From Distichodus sexfasciatus (lineage: Eukaryota > Chordata > Actinopteri > Characiformes > Distichodontidae), in NCBI GenBank assembly GCA_032718565.1, contig JAVGVS010000042.1, positions 124,001 through 188,000 of the forward strand: DNA of 64,000 nt, given 5' to 3'. Positions 48,716 to 60,800 of the stretch are shown in pieces. The notes below the pieces were generated by a model that did no database searches, was not told where the DNA came from, and was given only the letters and a program-made list of their open reading frames with translations. Position numbers and translations under genes: made by a program. How positions within the stretch are numbered: the first letter of the stretch is position 1; every line of letters begins with the position of its first letter.

Positions 48716-51700
48716 AATTTATATATGTATATATATATATATATATATATAATTATTTTTTTTTTGGGTGTTATTATTACAGATTTATTGTGGGCTTGGT
48801 ACGAACGAAATCTTGGAACACGAACCAAGTGCCGCGTCATGTTATTATACAGAAAATTGCAAAAATGCACAGAGCGCAGTATTTGAAAACAAGTCGAACA
48901 ATTCGTCAACTCAATCAGTATTTGCAATCATACAATTCAGAATTCCATACTTTCAACTTCGACCCAATGCAAAATTGTCAGTTCATTGCCCGTCACCAAC
49001 TGTCATTTCACATGTATTGTATTTTTTTTTTTTATTATGTAGTATGAACAAAATCGAATAATGAGCACTGAAACATATTATTGATCGGAATTTTAAAATT
49101 AAATCATTTGTGCATGCTTAGACCAGTCAATGAAACTACCTTTCTCATTAGAACTGTTTTGGGTGCCGGGAACGATAACTGTTTTTTGTTGTTGTTTTTT
49201 TAACGTTGATCCTTATGGAGAAAATTAACTTGGAACTTAAACTTTTTACAATTCAAACTACCTCCTGGAACGGATTAATTTCGAGGACCGAGGTACCACT
49301 TTATATACATTTAAAAGCGGGCGGCTGCACAATGCAGTGGTTACGTGATGTCTCCCACCAGGAAGGTCTGGGTTGCTCCTAAGATTTATAGGAGTGATTA
49401 GTTACTCCTAAGTGCCCACTTAGATGTGAATATAAAATTGTGTGTTTATGTGTGAGTGTGTGTGCCCTGCGGTTTTATGGATGGTTCCCACCTTGCGCCC
49501 GTACTCCAGGGATAGGCTCCGGTCCCTGTGACCACCGAAAGAGATTAAGCAGTTCAGATGATAATAAAATGGAAGGTATTTAAGGTATTTATTGACCTTT
49601 TAAGGTTCAGCGGACAAGCAAGTGACCAGTTCTTGTTAAAGCTAGTCTTAAAGCGTCCTTTCACAGAGCAGCGTCAAGTTTTCCCTCTACGTTTCCCTCA
49701 TGTTTGCATCTTTGTTTCCCGCCCCCGACCGTTCCAGAACGACATCCGCGCCTTGCACCGTGGCGCCGAAGAGGGCAACAGCAACATGGTCAGCTGCTGC
49801 TGGAGGCGAGCCGAATAAACATGGGCAAGGTCAGAAAAAGAACCTGCTATTTTTGCCAGTGGAAGTGATGTAAACAGGGTTTTTTTAGCTACTGTAAGTC
49901 ACTACCAAACGAAATTACCCTCATTTTCTTAACACATAGGCCAGACTCATTTTAATGGTCTGTGGTAAAGTAAAATTACACAGCTATGCATTCCGACTGT
50001 TTTTTCCAGTGGGGAGCAGCCTGTTAACATGGCGAGGTGTGTGTGTGTGTGTGTATGTATGTGTGTGTGTGTTTGCACAGCCAACCAGCCTAATCATCAC
50101 AATAAAATGACAGGTTTGAGCATCCTAAAGACTAAATATTTCCTTTTCAACATGTTAGCGTGGAAAAATGTCTGTGTTATAAATAATCACACATTTTTTA
50201 TACAAGCATCCTACACTCACATTTTACATAATTAACCTTTATTAATTTTTTATTAGTTTTTGGTATGTTTTTTAGCATGATACCGATCATTACAGATCAA
50301 AATTGTGTGATTTATTCCAGCTCATTCATTTTGTTTTTGTTTTACTTTATTTAACATTAAAATGACTTCCTTGGAGCACCCACTTTTGTTAGAACATGAC
50401 AAAAAGTAAACTGAAAATCAAATGACACATTTCGATCAAGTTTTGTGTTGGAGTATGTTATTCCAAATTTTGACACCAATTTTTGGTCTTTCTCCTTTCC
50501 CATGTTCCCTTCCTCCTTCTGTCCCTGTCCTACTCCATATCTTCCTTTGTCCCTCTTCCTCCTTCGCTTCCACTTGTTGGGGCCAGAGACCTGGCCGTCT
50601 GCATCCGTCTAGTTCTCAATCTTACCCATTTATTTCTTCTCTTCTGCCTGTACCTCTATCCCTGTATCACTCTCACTCCTTCCCTGACTCCCTGTCCTTT
50701 TCTCTCTCTCTCTATATATCCCTGCCTTTCCTCTTTCTCTCTCTCTATTTCTATTTCTCTCCACCCTTCTCCTTAACTACCTTTCCCCCCCCCATGTCTC
50801 TGTTCTTTTCTCTCTTTACTCAAACTGTAAACGTTACTACAGTAGAAGGATTTTGAATTTTTTTTTTACATTTTTAAATTTATTTAAATCCTTTAAATCA
50901 GTAAACTGTTAGATTCAAATGCATTTTAAAATCCCTAGTTTAAAAACAACATATCTTTTATGCATATTTTTCTTGGTATGAACTAGGGCTGGGTATCGTT
51001 GCTGATTTTCTGAATCGAGTTGATTCCGATTCACAAGAGATTTCGTTGCGTCAATACTAGTTTTGCTTGGTTATAAAATAGCAAGCTAAAACAGAGTGTT
51101 GCCAAACGCCAGCCTTTAGGCCAGGCAGTGATTAGGCGGAACGCTTCAGCCATGGTTCTGTTGGTTTTCGGTTTCGCCCGGTCTCGTTTTATAGCTCTCC
51201 TTGCGGTCATGATGATGCGCCTTGGAAAAAAGATCGATCATGAATTTTGAATCGATATTGATCGGTGAATCGATTTTTTGAACCCAGCCCTAGTATCACC
51301 TACCAACTAATCAATTCATCAGAAGCAACTGATAATTAATCGATTATGAAACTCGGTGACAGTAGCACAGTGCTAAAGTAACATCAGCGTGTATTTGTGT
51401 GTTTTCTCCTAAACGCAGGCCGGTCTGATAACCCTCTGCACTTTCTGTGGGCCAGGAAGCGAGCCCACGCGAGCAGGTGGTGCAAGAATGCTGCTGAACC
51501 GTAAGAACTCCCCATTCTCCAGGGCAAGTAAAAGCGTCAGATCTTGAACATTGTTGCTTCAGGTCTTTCCCTGCATTGTATCAGCTTTGAGTAGTATAAT
51601 GTGTACTTAAATTGGAGATTTCATAAATGTAAGCAGAGTTAATTTTAATGTTATAGTTAATGTTATTTAATGTTATCACAGTATTGATTTCCATAAATGC

Positions 51701-54700
51701 ATTTGATATCAATGTAGAATAACCAAAAACTGATGTCATTACCACCAGGATTGAGGATAACATTCTTAGCTGCTGGGTCTCAAAAGGATTAAAGACCAAT
51801 CCCAGATTACTCATACTCCAGGACTCACAGTCCAGTATCCCATATTTTCACTACAAGTCCATTTTAAAATCCTGTATTTCTGATCAGCACAAAACACTGT
51901 CACACATGAGAGCCTTAAGTCTAATCCTGGAGTTTTCTGTTAAGCTAAGCACATTAGTTGTTTATAAATGTTTTGTGAGACACAGTGGTTTATCTGCCTT
52001 TCACAAAAATAAGAATAAACTAGCTATTTCAATCAGTAAACGAGTATAAAGTTCCAAACTGGACGGAACTGAAGCAGAGTGCATCTATACTAATAGCTAG
52101 GCAGTATAGTTGGGTGATAGCATCATGATTCAGTATCACGATTAATTGAACAGTTTACCTTGATTAAGATATTTGGGGGGTTTAGCTCTCCGTTTTCTTG
52201 GATTTGTGTGCTTTATAAATATAACTCTATACTTTACTGTATATGCAGGGATATTTTTATAATAGAATACACACATTTGTGATAGTATTATTCTTAAATA
52301 GTAAAATAATTGTACAAATAATCTTCTAGAAAGCAAGATTCGTATTGGATTAGAGGTTCTAGTCTTTGATTCGAATTAATTTGGGATGAACTGCCAGCCC
52401 TGTATTAGTTTATGAATATCATCTTAATACGTTCACATATATCGAATTATTCACAAGAAACGGCCTCTGCGTTTTTCAAAAATATCCTATTTCGTCAGAT
52501 ACGTTTTCCAAAAAGTAGTCATTTATGAGCTGCATGAATAAGCCAAGGCTATTATGAGCATATAAACCTATAGGCGGCAGTGTAACGAGAACTATCTAAA
52601 CCGCGTCAGCCTTTCAAAGAAACTGCATTTTACTTGTTTACAAGGATCCACAGAATCCAGCGTTTTGAAAAATCTTGACTTTGGAGGGTGGCGAGAGGCC
52701 CAAACATTTAGAGACATTACTAAAAAGATCTAGATAGGTGTAGACAAGCCCTTAAACACATGCTGGTATCGATGTCAGCCAGTAATTTCAGTATCGGTAT
52801 CTCGTTAGCAAAAGTGGTCTGGTATCGTGCTACCCTTAGACACTTTTTCGTTATGCTGATGGATATCTTGCCCGATTGCAGAACGGCCTGTCTCCGCTGC
52901 ACATGGCCACGCAAGGCGACCACCTGAACTGCGTCCAGCTGCTCCTGCACCTAGCGTGCCAGTGGGCGAATGTCTGCTGGAAAACTACTATTGGCGCTGC
53001 GTGGCTGCCCGCAACCACTACAAGGTGTGGCTAAGGTCATAAATGGACAAGAGCCAACTAGCATGCAAGAGCACTGGTCGTGAAGGTAGAAACATGCAGC
53101 AGGGCATCGCACGTTTAATCGTTTAACAGCAACATTTAGTTGAATAGCGCTTAGCGAATACCTCGTCTGAAGGGAGACGAAAAATCTAATGGACATTTTA
53201 GTAAATATTGATATTATCTCCTCCTCACTCACTCTATCTTTCTTTATCTCTATCCGTCGTCTCTTTCTATTGCTCCATCTGCCTTTCTCTCTCCTCCTGT
53301 GGCCCTATCTCTGTCTCCCCTGGCCTTTTCACCCTCTCTATATCTCTCTCTCTTTCATCTTTTTCTTTCTCTGACTTGCTCTCTGTCTCTCCTTCTCTAC
53401 CTGTTCTCTTTCTACCATCTCCTCCATTCTCTGCTTCCTCTTCTCTCTTGCACTAGAATTTCTGTTTTTCGTATTCTGTATTCATCCTTTAGTCTCTCTG
53501 CGATCCTCCTCCTGTCTCCTTCTGTACCTCCTCTCCTTTTTCTCTCTATATTTTCCCTTCTTCCTCTTCCCTCCCTCCTTCCCTTTGAGGCGAGATCCGG
53601 GACAGATCTATCCGCCTCTCTTTGTGTATTTCTCTGGCTTCCCCTTTTCTCTCTTTCTCGCCCCTGTACCTCTATCGCTCTCATTCCCTCCCTGACTCAC
53701 TGTCCTTTTTTCCCCTCCTCCTCCTTCTTCCATTTCTGCTTTCCTCTCGCTCTCTCTCTCCATCTCTCCCAACTACCTCTCTATCTCTCGCTCTCGTTCA
53801 TTTTTCACTTTCTGTCCACTTTCTATCTCTTTGCCTCCTGAGAGTGCCGCAGGGGACAGCAAGCAAACACAGTGCCAAGTGTCCAACAAGTTACTACTCA
53901 TCCAATCAGCATCAGCACACTTTGGGGATGTAACGATACATTTCAATGATCAAGTCACGGTATTGATCCAAAAAAACTTTTTCAAATTGACTGTTACCAT
54001 CGTTGGCTTTTTATCGGCATCCTCTTGTAAAAAAAAGACAAATTTCATCATAAGACATGACTGCAAAATTGAGGTTGTTGGAAGAGCTCCAGGAAAAGTG
54101 ACTAACTAGGGCTGTAACGATACAGTGGTGGGACACTGACCTTGCGACCAAGAGGTTGTGCGTTCGAATCCGACCTCGTGATATAACACTGGGTCCTAAA
54201 CAAGACAGTTAACCTAAGTTGCTCTCCAGAACTGTCCCTGAAATTAAAGCGTCAGTCGCTGGAATAAAGCGTCTGCTAAATATATAAATGTAGGGTCTAG
54301 CAGAACTCAGACATAAGCGTAAGATGTTAAGTAATATTTTAGTCGCTTTTTATGATTTGTGAAGTGATTGTACAGATGAAACTGTGTTAAATCGGCATAT
54401 GATAATGTGTCGTGAGCGGGAATCGTATCGTAGCAGACTTTGTGATATCGGCAGACAATGAATGCGCCCGTAGATACGTGTCGACAACCCCTGTATCAGG
54501 CAGTACCAGTAGATGCTCTGAGGCATGAGCGTGAATGGACGTGCGCCCTCAGTGGCTGCCCGCATTTTTTTACTGTGTAATGGAAAAATCTGCAAAATCA
54601 GAGGAAACAGGGCCTCAACTAAGAGAAGTTACAGATCGTGGGCGCTTAATTACTTTCACGTGAACCTGCTACACTGCGCGCTTTGATCCTTAACGGCACC

Positions 54701-56537
54701 ATGGAGATGTGTAAAACACACACACACACACACACGGCCGAGATCTGTCCCCTTCTCTCCCTCCCTCACTTCCTTTCCTCCTCCTTTTCTTTCTTTCCCT
54801 CCCTCACTTTTCTTTCTTTCCACCTCGTCTTCTTCCTCTCTCTGCCCTCTCTTCTTTTCTTCCTCTCGACTTCTTTCCATCCCTCACTTTTCCTACCTTT
54901 CGTCTCTCTCGTCTTCTCACTTTTCTTATTATTTTCTCCCCCCCTCCCTCCCTCCCTCCCTCTCTCGTTCTCTCTTCTCTCTTTCTGTCCTTCTCCCCTT
55001 CTCTGCCTCCTTTTACTTTCTTTCCATCGTTTTCTTCTCTCCCATCCCTCTTTTCTGTCTTTCCCTCCTTCTATTTTCTCCTCTTCCTCACTTTTCTCCC
55101 TCTGCCTCTTTCTCCATGCCTCTCCCCTCTCTCATCTTCCCTTTTTCCTCTGTCCCTTCCTCGCTGTCACTTTTCTCTCCATGCTCTCTCCCTTCTCGCT
55201 CTACCTTTCTCCTTCTTACCTTCTGTCCTTTTCTCCATTCCTCTTAGCTTTCTCCATTCCCTCATTTTTCTCGCTGTCTTTCTCCCCCAATTTCTCGTTT
55301 TCTCCTCTTCCCTCACTTTCTTCCCTCTCCCCGTCCTCTCCCTTCCCCTTTTCCCCCCTCTCTCTCTCTCTTATATTTCTCCCTCCACTTCCCCTCTTTT
55401 TTTCTTTTTTTTATCTTTCCGCCCTCTCTCTCTCTCTCTCTGCCTCTATTTTTTCACTCCCTCTCCCTCTCCGGCTCCAGCGTGTCAGTCATGGCGTTAA
55501 GTAGAGCAGAATAGGCGTAGCCCTCACCCCTAGCAGGCAGGGGGAAATGAAAGCATAAATGAAACCCACTTTTTCTCCGCTAGAAACAGAAATGGCGCTT
55601 GCTAACTGCTGTTTTGCTGTTGTCTCCTTGTTTTCCTGCGGTGAAATTCTCCTGCGTAAAGAATGGCTTCACGCCTTCTCGCCTGCGAAGAACCGGATCA
55701 AAGTGATGGAGCACTGCTGAACACGGAGCCTCCATACAGGCCGTCACAGGTGAGAGCAGGAGAATGTGTGAGGAGGCAGGAGTTGTAATGGTGGAAGAAA
55801 AAAGACGAACAAAGTAAGGAGAGAAGTCGGAAAAGTGGAGGGGAGAGAAAGAAAGATTTATGAGAGGGGAGGAAACAGAATGATTATGGGAGGAGAAGAT
55901 GGAGAGGAGAAAGAAAAGTGAAAGGTGAAGAAGGCAGAGAGATGTGAGGAGGTGAGAGAGGAAATGAAAGATGTGAGGAGGCAAGAGAGCCTTGAGCATA
56001 AAGAGAGGGATGAAGGGAAGGAGGAAGAAAGAAGGAGGAGGAGAACGGAGGAAATAAAGTGAGCAAGGGAGAGAGCCTGAAAGAGTGGGGATGAAGAGAT
56101 GGGGAGAGGAAAAAAGACAGCAAGTGAAGTGAGACAAGTGAGGAGGAGAGTGAGAAGTGGGAGTGTGGAGGAAGTGAGGAAGGAAGGGAAGAAAGAGGAG
56201 AAAAGAAGATACATAAGGAAGAGAGAAAGCGAGGGAGATAGAGTTAGAAGAAAGAAAATATTATTAATGGGGTCAGTGTGCTTTCCTTTGTTGAGTTCCT
56301 TAACATATAGAGTATCTGACCCTCGTTTCTTTCTCTCTTCTCCCCCTCCCTCACTTTTTTCTCTTTTTTTTTCTTTATCTCTCTCTCTTTTTCCGCCACT
56401 GTCTTCCACCCCCTCCCCCTTTATCAATGGCTTGCTCGCTCTCTCTCTCTCTCGTCCTCTTTCTCATTCTCGCTCCTTCTCTGTCACCCCTTCCTTCCTC
56501 CTTTTCTCTTTCTCTCCCTCACTCCATTCCCCCTTCC

Positions 56538-56581
<44 letters not shown>

Positions 56582-57807
56582 GCCCCCATCTGTCCTCTTT
56601 CTCTTTCCTGTCTCTCCCTCATTCTTTCCTCCTCTCTGAATTTGTTTTTCCTGTATCTACACTTCTTTCCCTCTCTCTTTTTCTTTGCTCTGTCTTTCCT
56701 ATGTCCCTATCCCCTCCCTCCATCTTTGCTCTTCCTGTCTCTCCCCCCAATTCTTACTTTCACTCTCTATTCCTGTCGTCCTTATCCACCTTCACTCTCT
56801 CCTTTCTGTCTTCCCTATGTCCCTCTCTTTCCCTCTCTTCTTTCTTCTCTTTCTCTCCTTTCTGTCTTCCCCATGTCTCCTTTCCCTCTCTTCTTTCTTC
56901 TCTTTCTCTCCTTTCTGTCTTCCCCATGTCCCTCTCTTCTTTCTTCTCTTTCTCTCCTTTCTGTCTTCCCCATGTCCCTCTCTGCTTTCTTCTCTTTCTC
57001 TCCTTTCTGTCTTCCCCATGTCCCTCGCTTTCCCCTCTTCTTTTTTCTCTTTCTCCCCTTTCTGTCTTCCCCATGTCCCTCGCTTTCCCTCTCTGCATTC
57101 TTCTCTTTCTCTCCTTTCTGTCTTCCCCATGTCCCTCGCTTTCCCTCTCTTCTTTCTTCTCTTTCTCTCCTTTCTGTCTTCCCCATGTCCCTCACTTTCC
57201 CTCTCTTCTTTCTTCTCTTTCTCTCCTTTCTGTCTTCCCCATGTCCCTCGCTTTCCTTCTCTTTTCTTCTCTTTCTGTCCTTTCTGTCTTCCCCATGTCC
57301 CTCGCTTTCCCTCTCTTTTCTTCTCTTTCTCTCCTTTCTGTCCTTCCCATGTCCCTCTCTCTTCTCCTTCGACCCTATATCTCTCTCCCTTGTTCCCTCA
57401 TTTTTACACACACTATCTTCCCTAATCCACCTTCTCTTTCCCATGTTCCTTTCTCTCCTTCGCTCTCTATTTTTTCTCCTTCTATCCTCTCTCTCTCTGC
57501 TGCATACTTATCCTCACTTACACCATTTTTTATCTTCCTTTACCCACATTCGCTCTCTCTCTTTCCATCCCTTCTTCTTCTTCCTTTGTCTTTCCCCATG
57601 TCCCTCTCTCATTCTTACACCCCTTCTCTAATGCTTTCTTCCCTTATCCAACTTCTCTCTTCTTTCCTCTTTTTCTCTGTCCTGCACCATGTCCCTCTCT
57701 TTCCTTTCCTCCCTCTTCTCTCTTTCTTTTTTTCTTCTTTCTTTTACGTCTCTCTCCTTTCCTCCCATACTCTCCCGCTTACACTCACTCTCTATCTTGT
57801 TTCATCC

Positions 57808-57847
<40 letters not shown>

Positions 57848-60800
57848 TTCGTCTGTTTCTTTCCTGCCCCATGTCCCTCTCTTTCCCTTCCACCCCCTCT
57901 CTCTCCTTTCTTTTCCTTCATCTGTCTTTCCCAATGTGCCTCTCTCTACTGCTGTCTTCCCTTTTCCACTCACTCTGTCTCTCTATCTTCTCTATCTCTT
58001 TCTCCATCGTCCCCTTTTTCTTCCTCTGCCCTCTCTCTCTCTCTCCTTTTATCTGTTTTAATACCCCCTCTCTGCCCATCTTCCTCTTCTTTTCCTGTCT
58101 CTGTCCTTCCCCACGTCCCCCACTTTTTCCCCTCTCTCCCTCCTCTCTTTACCCCCTCTTTCTCTCCCTGCTGCAGTCGGGTCTGACTCCAATCCACGTA
58201 GCCGCATTCATGGGTCACGAGAGCATCGTATCGCAGCTGATGAATCACGGCGCATCGCCCAACACTACCAACGTGGTGAGTGCCGAGTCGCCCAGCGCCA
58301 AGCCGTCGCCACGGAGACTCCCGCACCCGTCTGGAGCCGGGCATTGTGGGAGTCCCGAATACTCACTTTTGCCCTTTTAGGGTAACAACCACGCAGGTCC
58401 AGACTGGTCGCACTCCTCTAATTACAACTTCCAGGCCAACAGTCAAGTCAGGACTGTAATCCTCTAATAACACACCACTCAAACCCCCTACAGACACACA
58501 CACACACACACGCACACACGCATACACACAGAAGCCTTGTATCATTCGTTCATTCGTTGGTCACATGAAAAACTAAAAGCCAAACCTCTCAAAAGACAGA
58601 TTTTAAGTCTGTTGCGTCTAACGCAAACCTCTTCATCTTTCATCACTCTTCATACATGGGAGGAGAAAAGACCTCACACACACACAAACTAGTTCAGTTC
58701 CTCAGAAGCTTCCATGTTGATTTAAGTGTGTGTGCGTGTGTGTACATGCAGAGAGGAGAGACGGCTCTCCATATGGCCGCCCGGGCCGGACAGACGAGTG
58801 TGGTCAAGTACCTGGTGCAGAACGGGACTCAAGTCGACGCCAAGTCCAAGGTAAGCAAAAAATAATAATTCTTTGAAAGCACCTTTAAGATGGGGGGGGG
58901 ATGTGGAGGGGAAAGTCTTAAAGGGATATTGCATTACATGCCAAATACTTGCCTCTCTATTTACTAGGGGTGTTGAAATTAATCACATAATCGATGTATC
59001 GCGATGCAGATGTGGACGATTCTGCCCCATATTTGATTATATCGGACGGCATTGCTGGTGGTCCGTGACATGCAGTCCAGTTTCACTACTGCAATCACTT
59101 TTGAAAAATTATTTAACTTTATTTATTTTTCAAAACATTTACACATGATCTGGGAATCTTTATAAATAATGCATTTAATGCAAATAGCTAAAAAGTAATA
59201 GAAAAAAATACCCCATCCCACATACACTCACAGTCACACAGTGGACAGCAGCAGACTAGTGCTCAGTCTGAGTGGTGGTCCCTGGGGGACAGTACCAGTT
59301 GAAAATCCCTGGATTATATCATAATGACATTGCTTCGTGATTTTCTGGGTGCGGCATAAAAATTCTACTTTAAAGAAATGTCCCCGTAGTAACTATGGCT
59401 GTGCAATCTGCGTGCAATGTGAAGTAATGTACAAAATTGTGTGGGATGCATCGTGATATATCATATCATATCGAACTGTTGACCTGAAAATCGTAATCTA
59501 ATCGAATCGTGAGTCCAGTGAAGGTAAAGTTTGTGTGTGTGTGTAGGACGACCAGACGCCGCTGCACATCTCCAGCCGCTTGGGGAAGCCGGACATCGTG
59601 CAGCAGCTGCTGCAGCATGGCGCTTCGGCCGACGCTACCACCACCTCGGGCTACACGCCGCTGCACCTGGCCGCTCGCGAGGGACACAAGGACGTGGCCT
59701 CCATCCTGCTGGAGCACGGAGCCTCGCTTGCCATCACCACCAAGGTGGGGCCCCCGATCCACCCCTCACACACACTCACATACACGTTCACCGTACTAGG
59801 AAGTTTAATGGTGATTGCTGGGTAACAGCACCTTGCCAGCATCACCTCATATTCTTTAATATGTCTTCTTCTTCTGCCCACTTTTTACACTACTCTATAA
59901 CTATAATGGTGGGGCACCATTTTGGCCACAAGGGTGTGTCACCATTAAGGTTGTCATGTCCAATTTTGACCATAAAGAGGTGTCTCCATTAAGGCTGTAA
60001 TTCCCTATTTTGGCCACAAGGGGGCATCACTATTAAGGCTGTAATTCCCTATTTTGGCCATAAGGGGGTGTCACCATTATGTTAGATGTTTTGGAGATAA
60101 AGAGGCCAGACTGAGATGGTTTGGACATGTCCAGAGGAGAGACAATGATTACATAGGTAGAAGGATGCTGAGGTTGGAGCCACCAGGCAGGAGGCTGAGA
60201 GGAAGAACAAAAAGGAGATTTATGGATGCGGTGAAAGAGGACATGAAGTTAGTTGGTGTGAGGGTAGAGGATGCAGAAGATAGGACTAAATGGAGACAGA
60301 TGATTCGCCGTGGCAACCCCTGAAGGGAAAAGCCGAAAGTGAAAGAAGAAGACTCCTGATATTGGCCATAATGGGGTGTCTCCATTAAGGCTGTCATTAC
60401 CTATTTTGACCACAAGGGGCATCACTATTAAGGCTGTAATTCCCTATTTTGGCCATAAGGGGGTGTCACCATTAAGGCTGTTACTCCTGATATTGGCCAT
60501 AAGAGTATTTCGTGATTAACGCTGTCACTGCCTATTTTGGACAAAGGGTGCGTAACCATTTTGGAGAGCTGTGCGGTTATTTTGTTCGTACTTTTACAGC
60601 TAGCTCAGCAGAAACAGTTTTTTAAGCCTTTTCACACCCCTCTAAATTTTTCAGGATATAACAATCACACAATTTCTTCAGGAACTGCCTGTCTAGTTAT
60701 TAGTACTTTGTACAAGAGTAGTGTGGAAAAAGTAGTACTTAAAAGTAGTATTATTAAGCATCAATGTTATATCTGTCTATTAAATGTAAGTGGAACCAGT

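Noticed and set aside
54116..54300. Possible tRNA gene because of a clear B box
   Set aside because: The cloverleaf cannot be completed and the sequence continues into a SINE body and tail shared with other copies.
54683..55504. 273-codon Ser/Leu/Phe-rich frame
   Set aside because: Polypyrimidine tract translation; would read as a false membrane protein.
49738..55749. A processed or duplicated ankyrin pseudogene
   Set aside because: Introns and most splice sites are retained in gene order between intact exons of the same gene, and no second copy of these exons is present in the window.
56760..57444. Minus-strand Lys/Arg/Glu-rich frames (up to 209 codons)
   Set aside because: Reverse complement of the same minisatellite; low complexity with no start context or conservation.
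56099..58380. Frames of 510 and 559 codons over the CT-rich tract, the second running into the repeat-13 exon
   Set aside because: Stops need purines, which are scarce on this strand. The repeat unit is visible in the protein, and homology begins only at the exon boundary after ctgctgcag.
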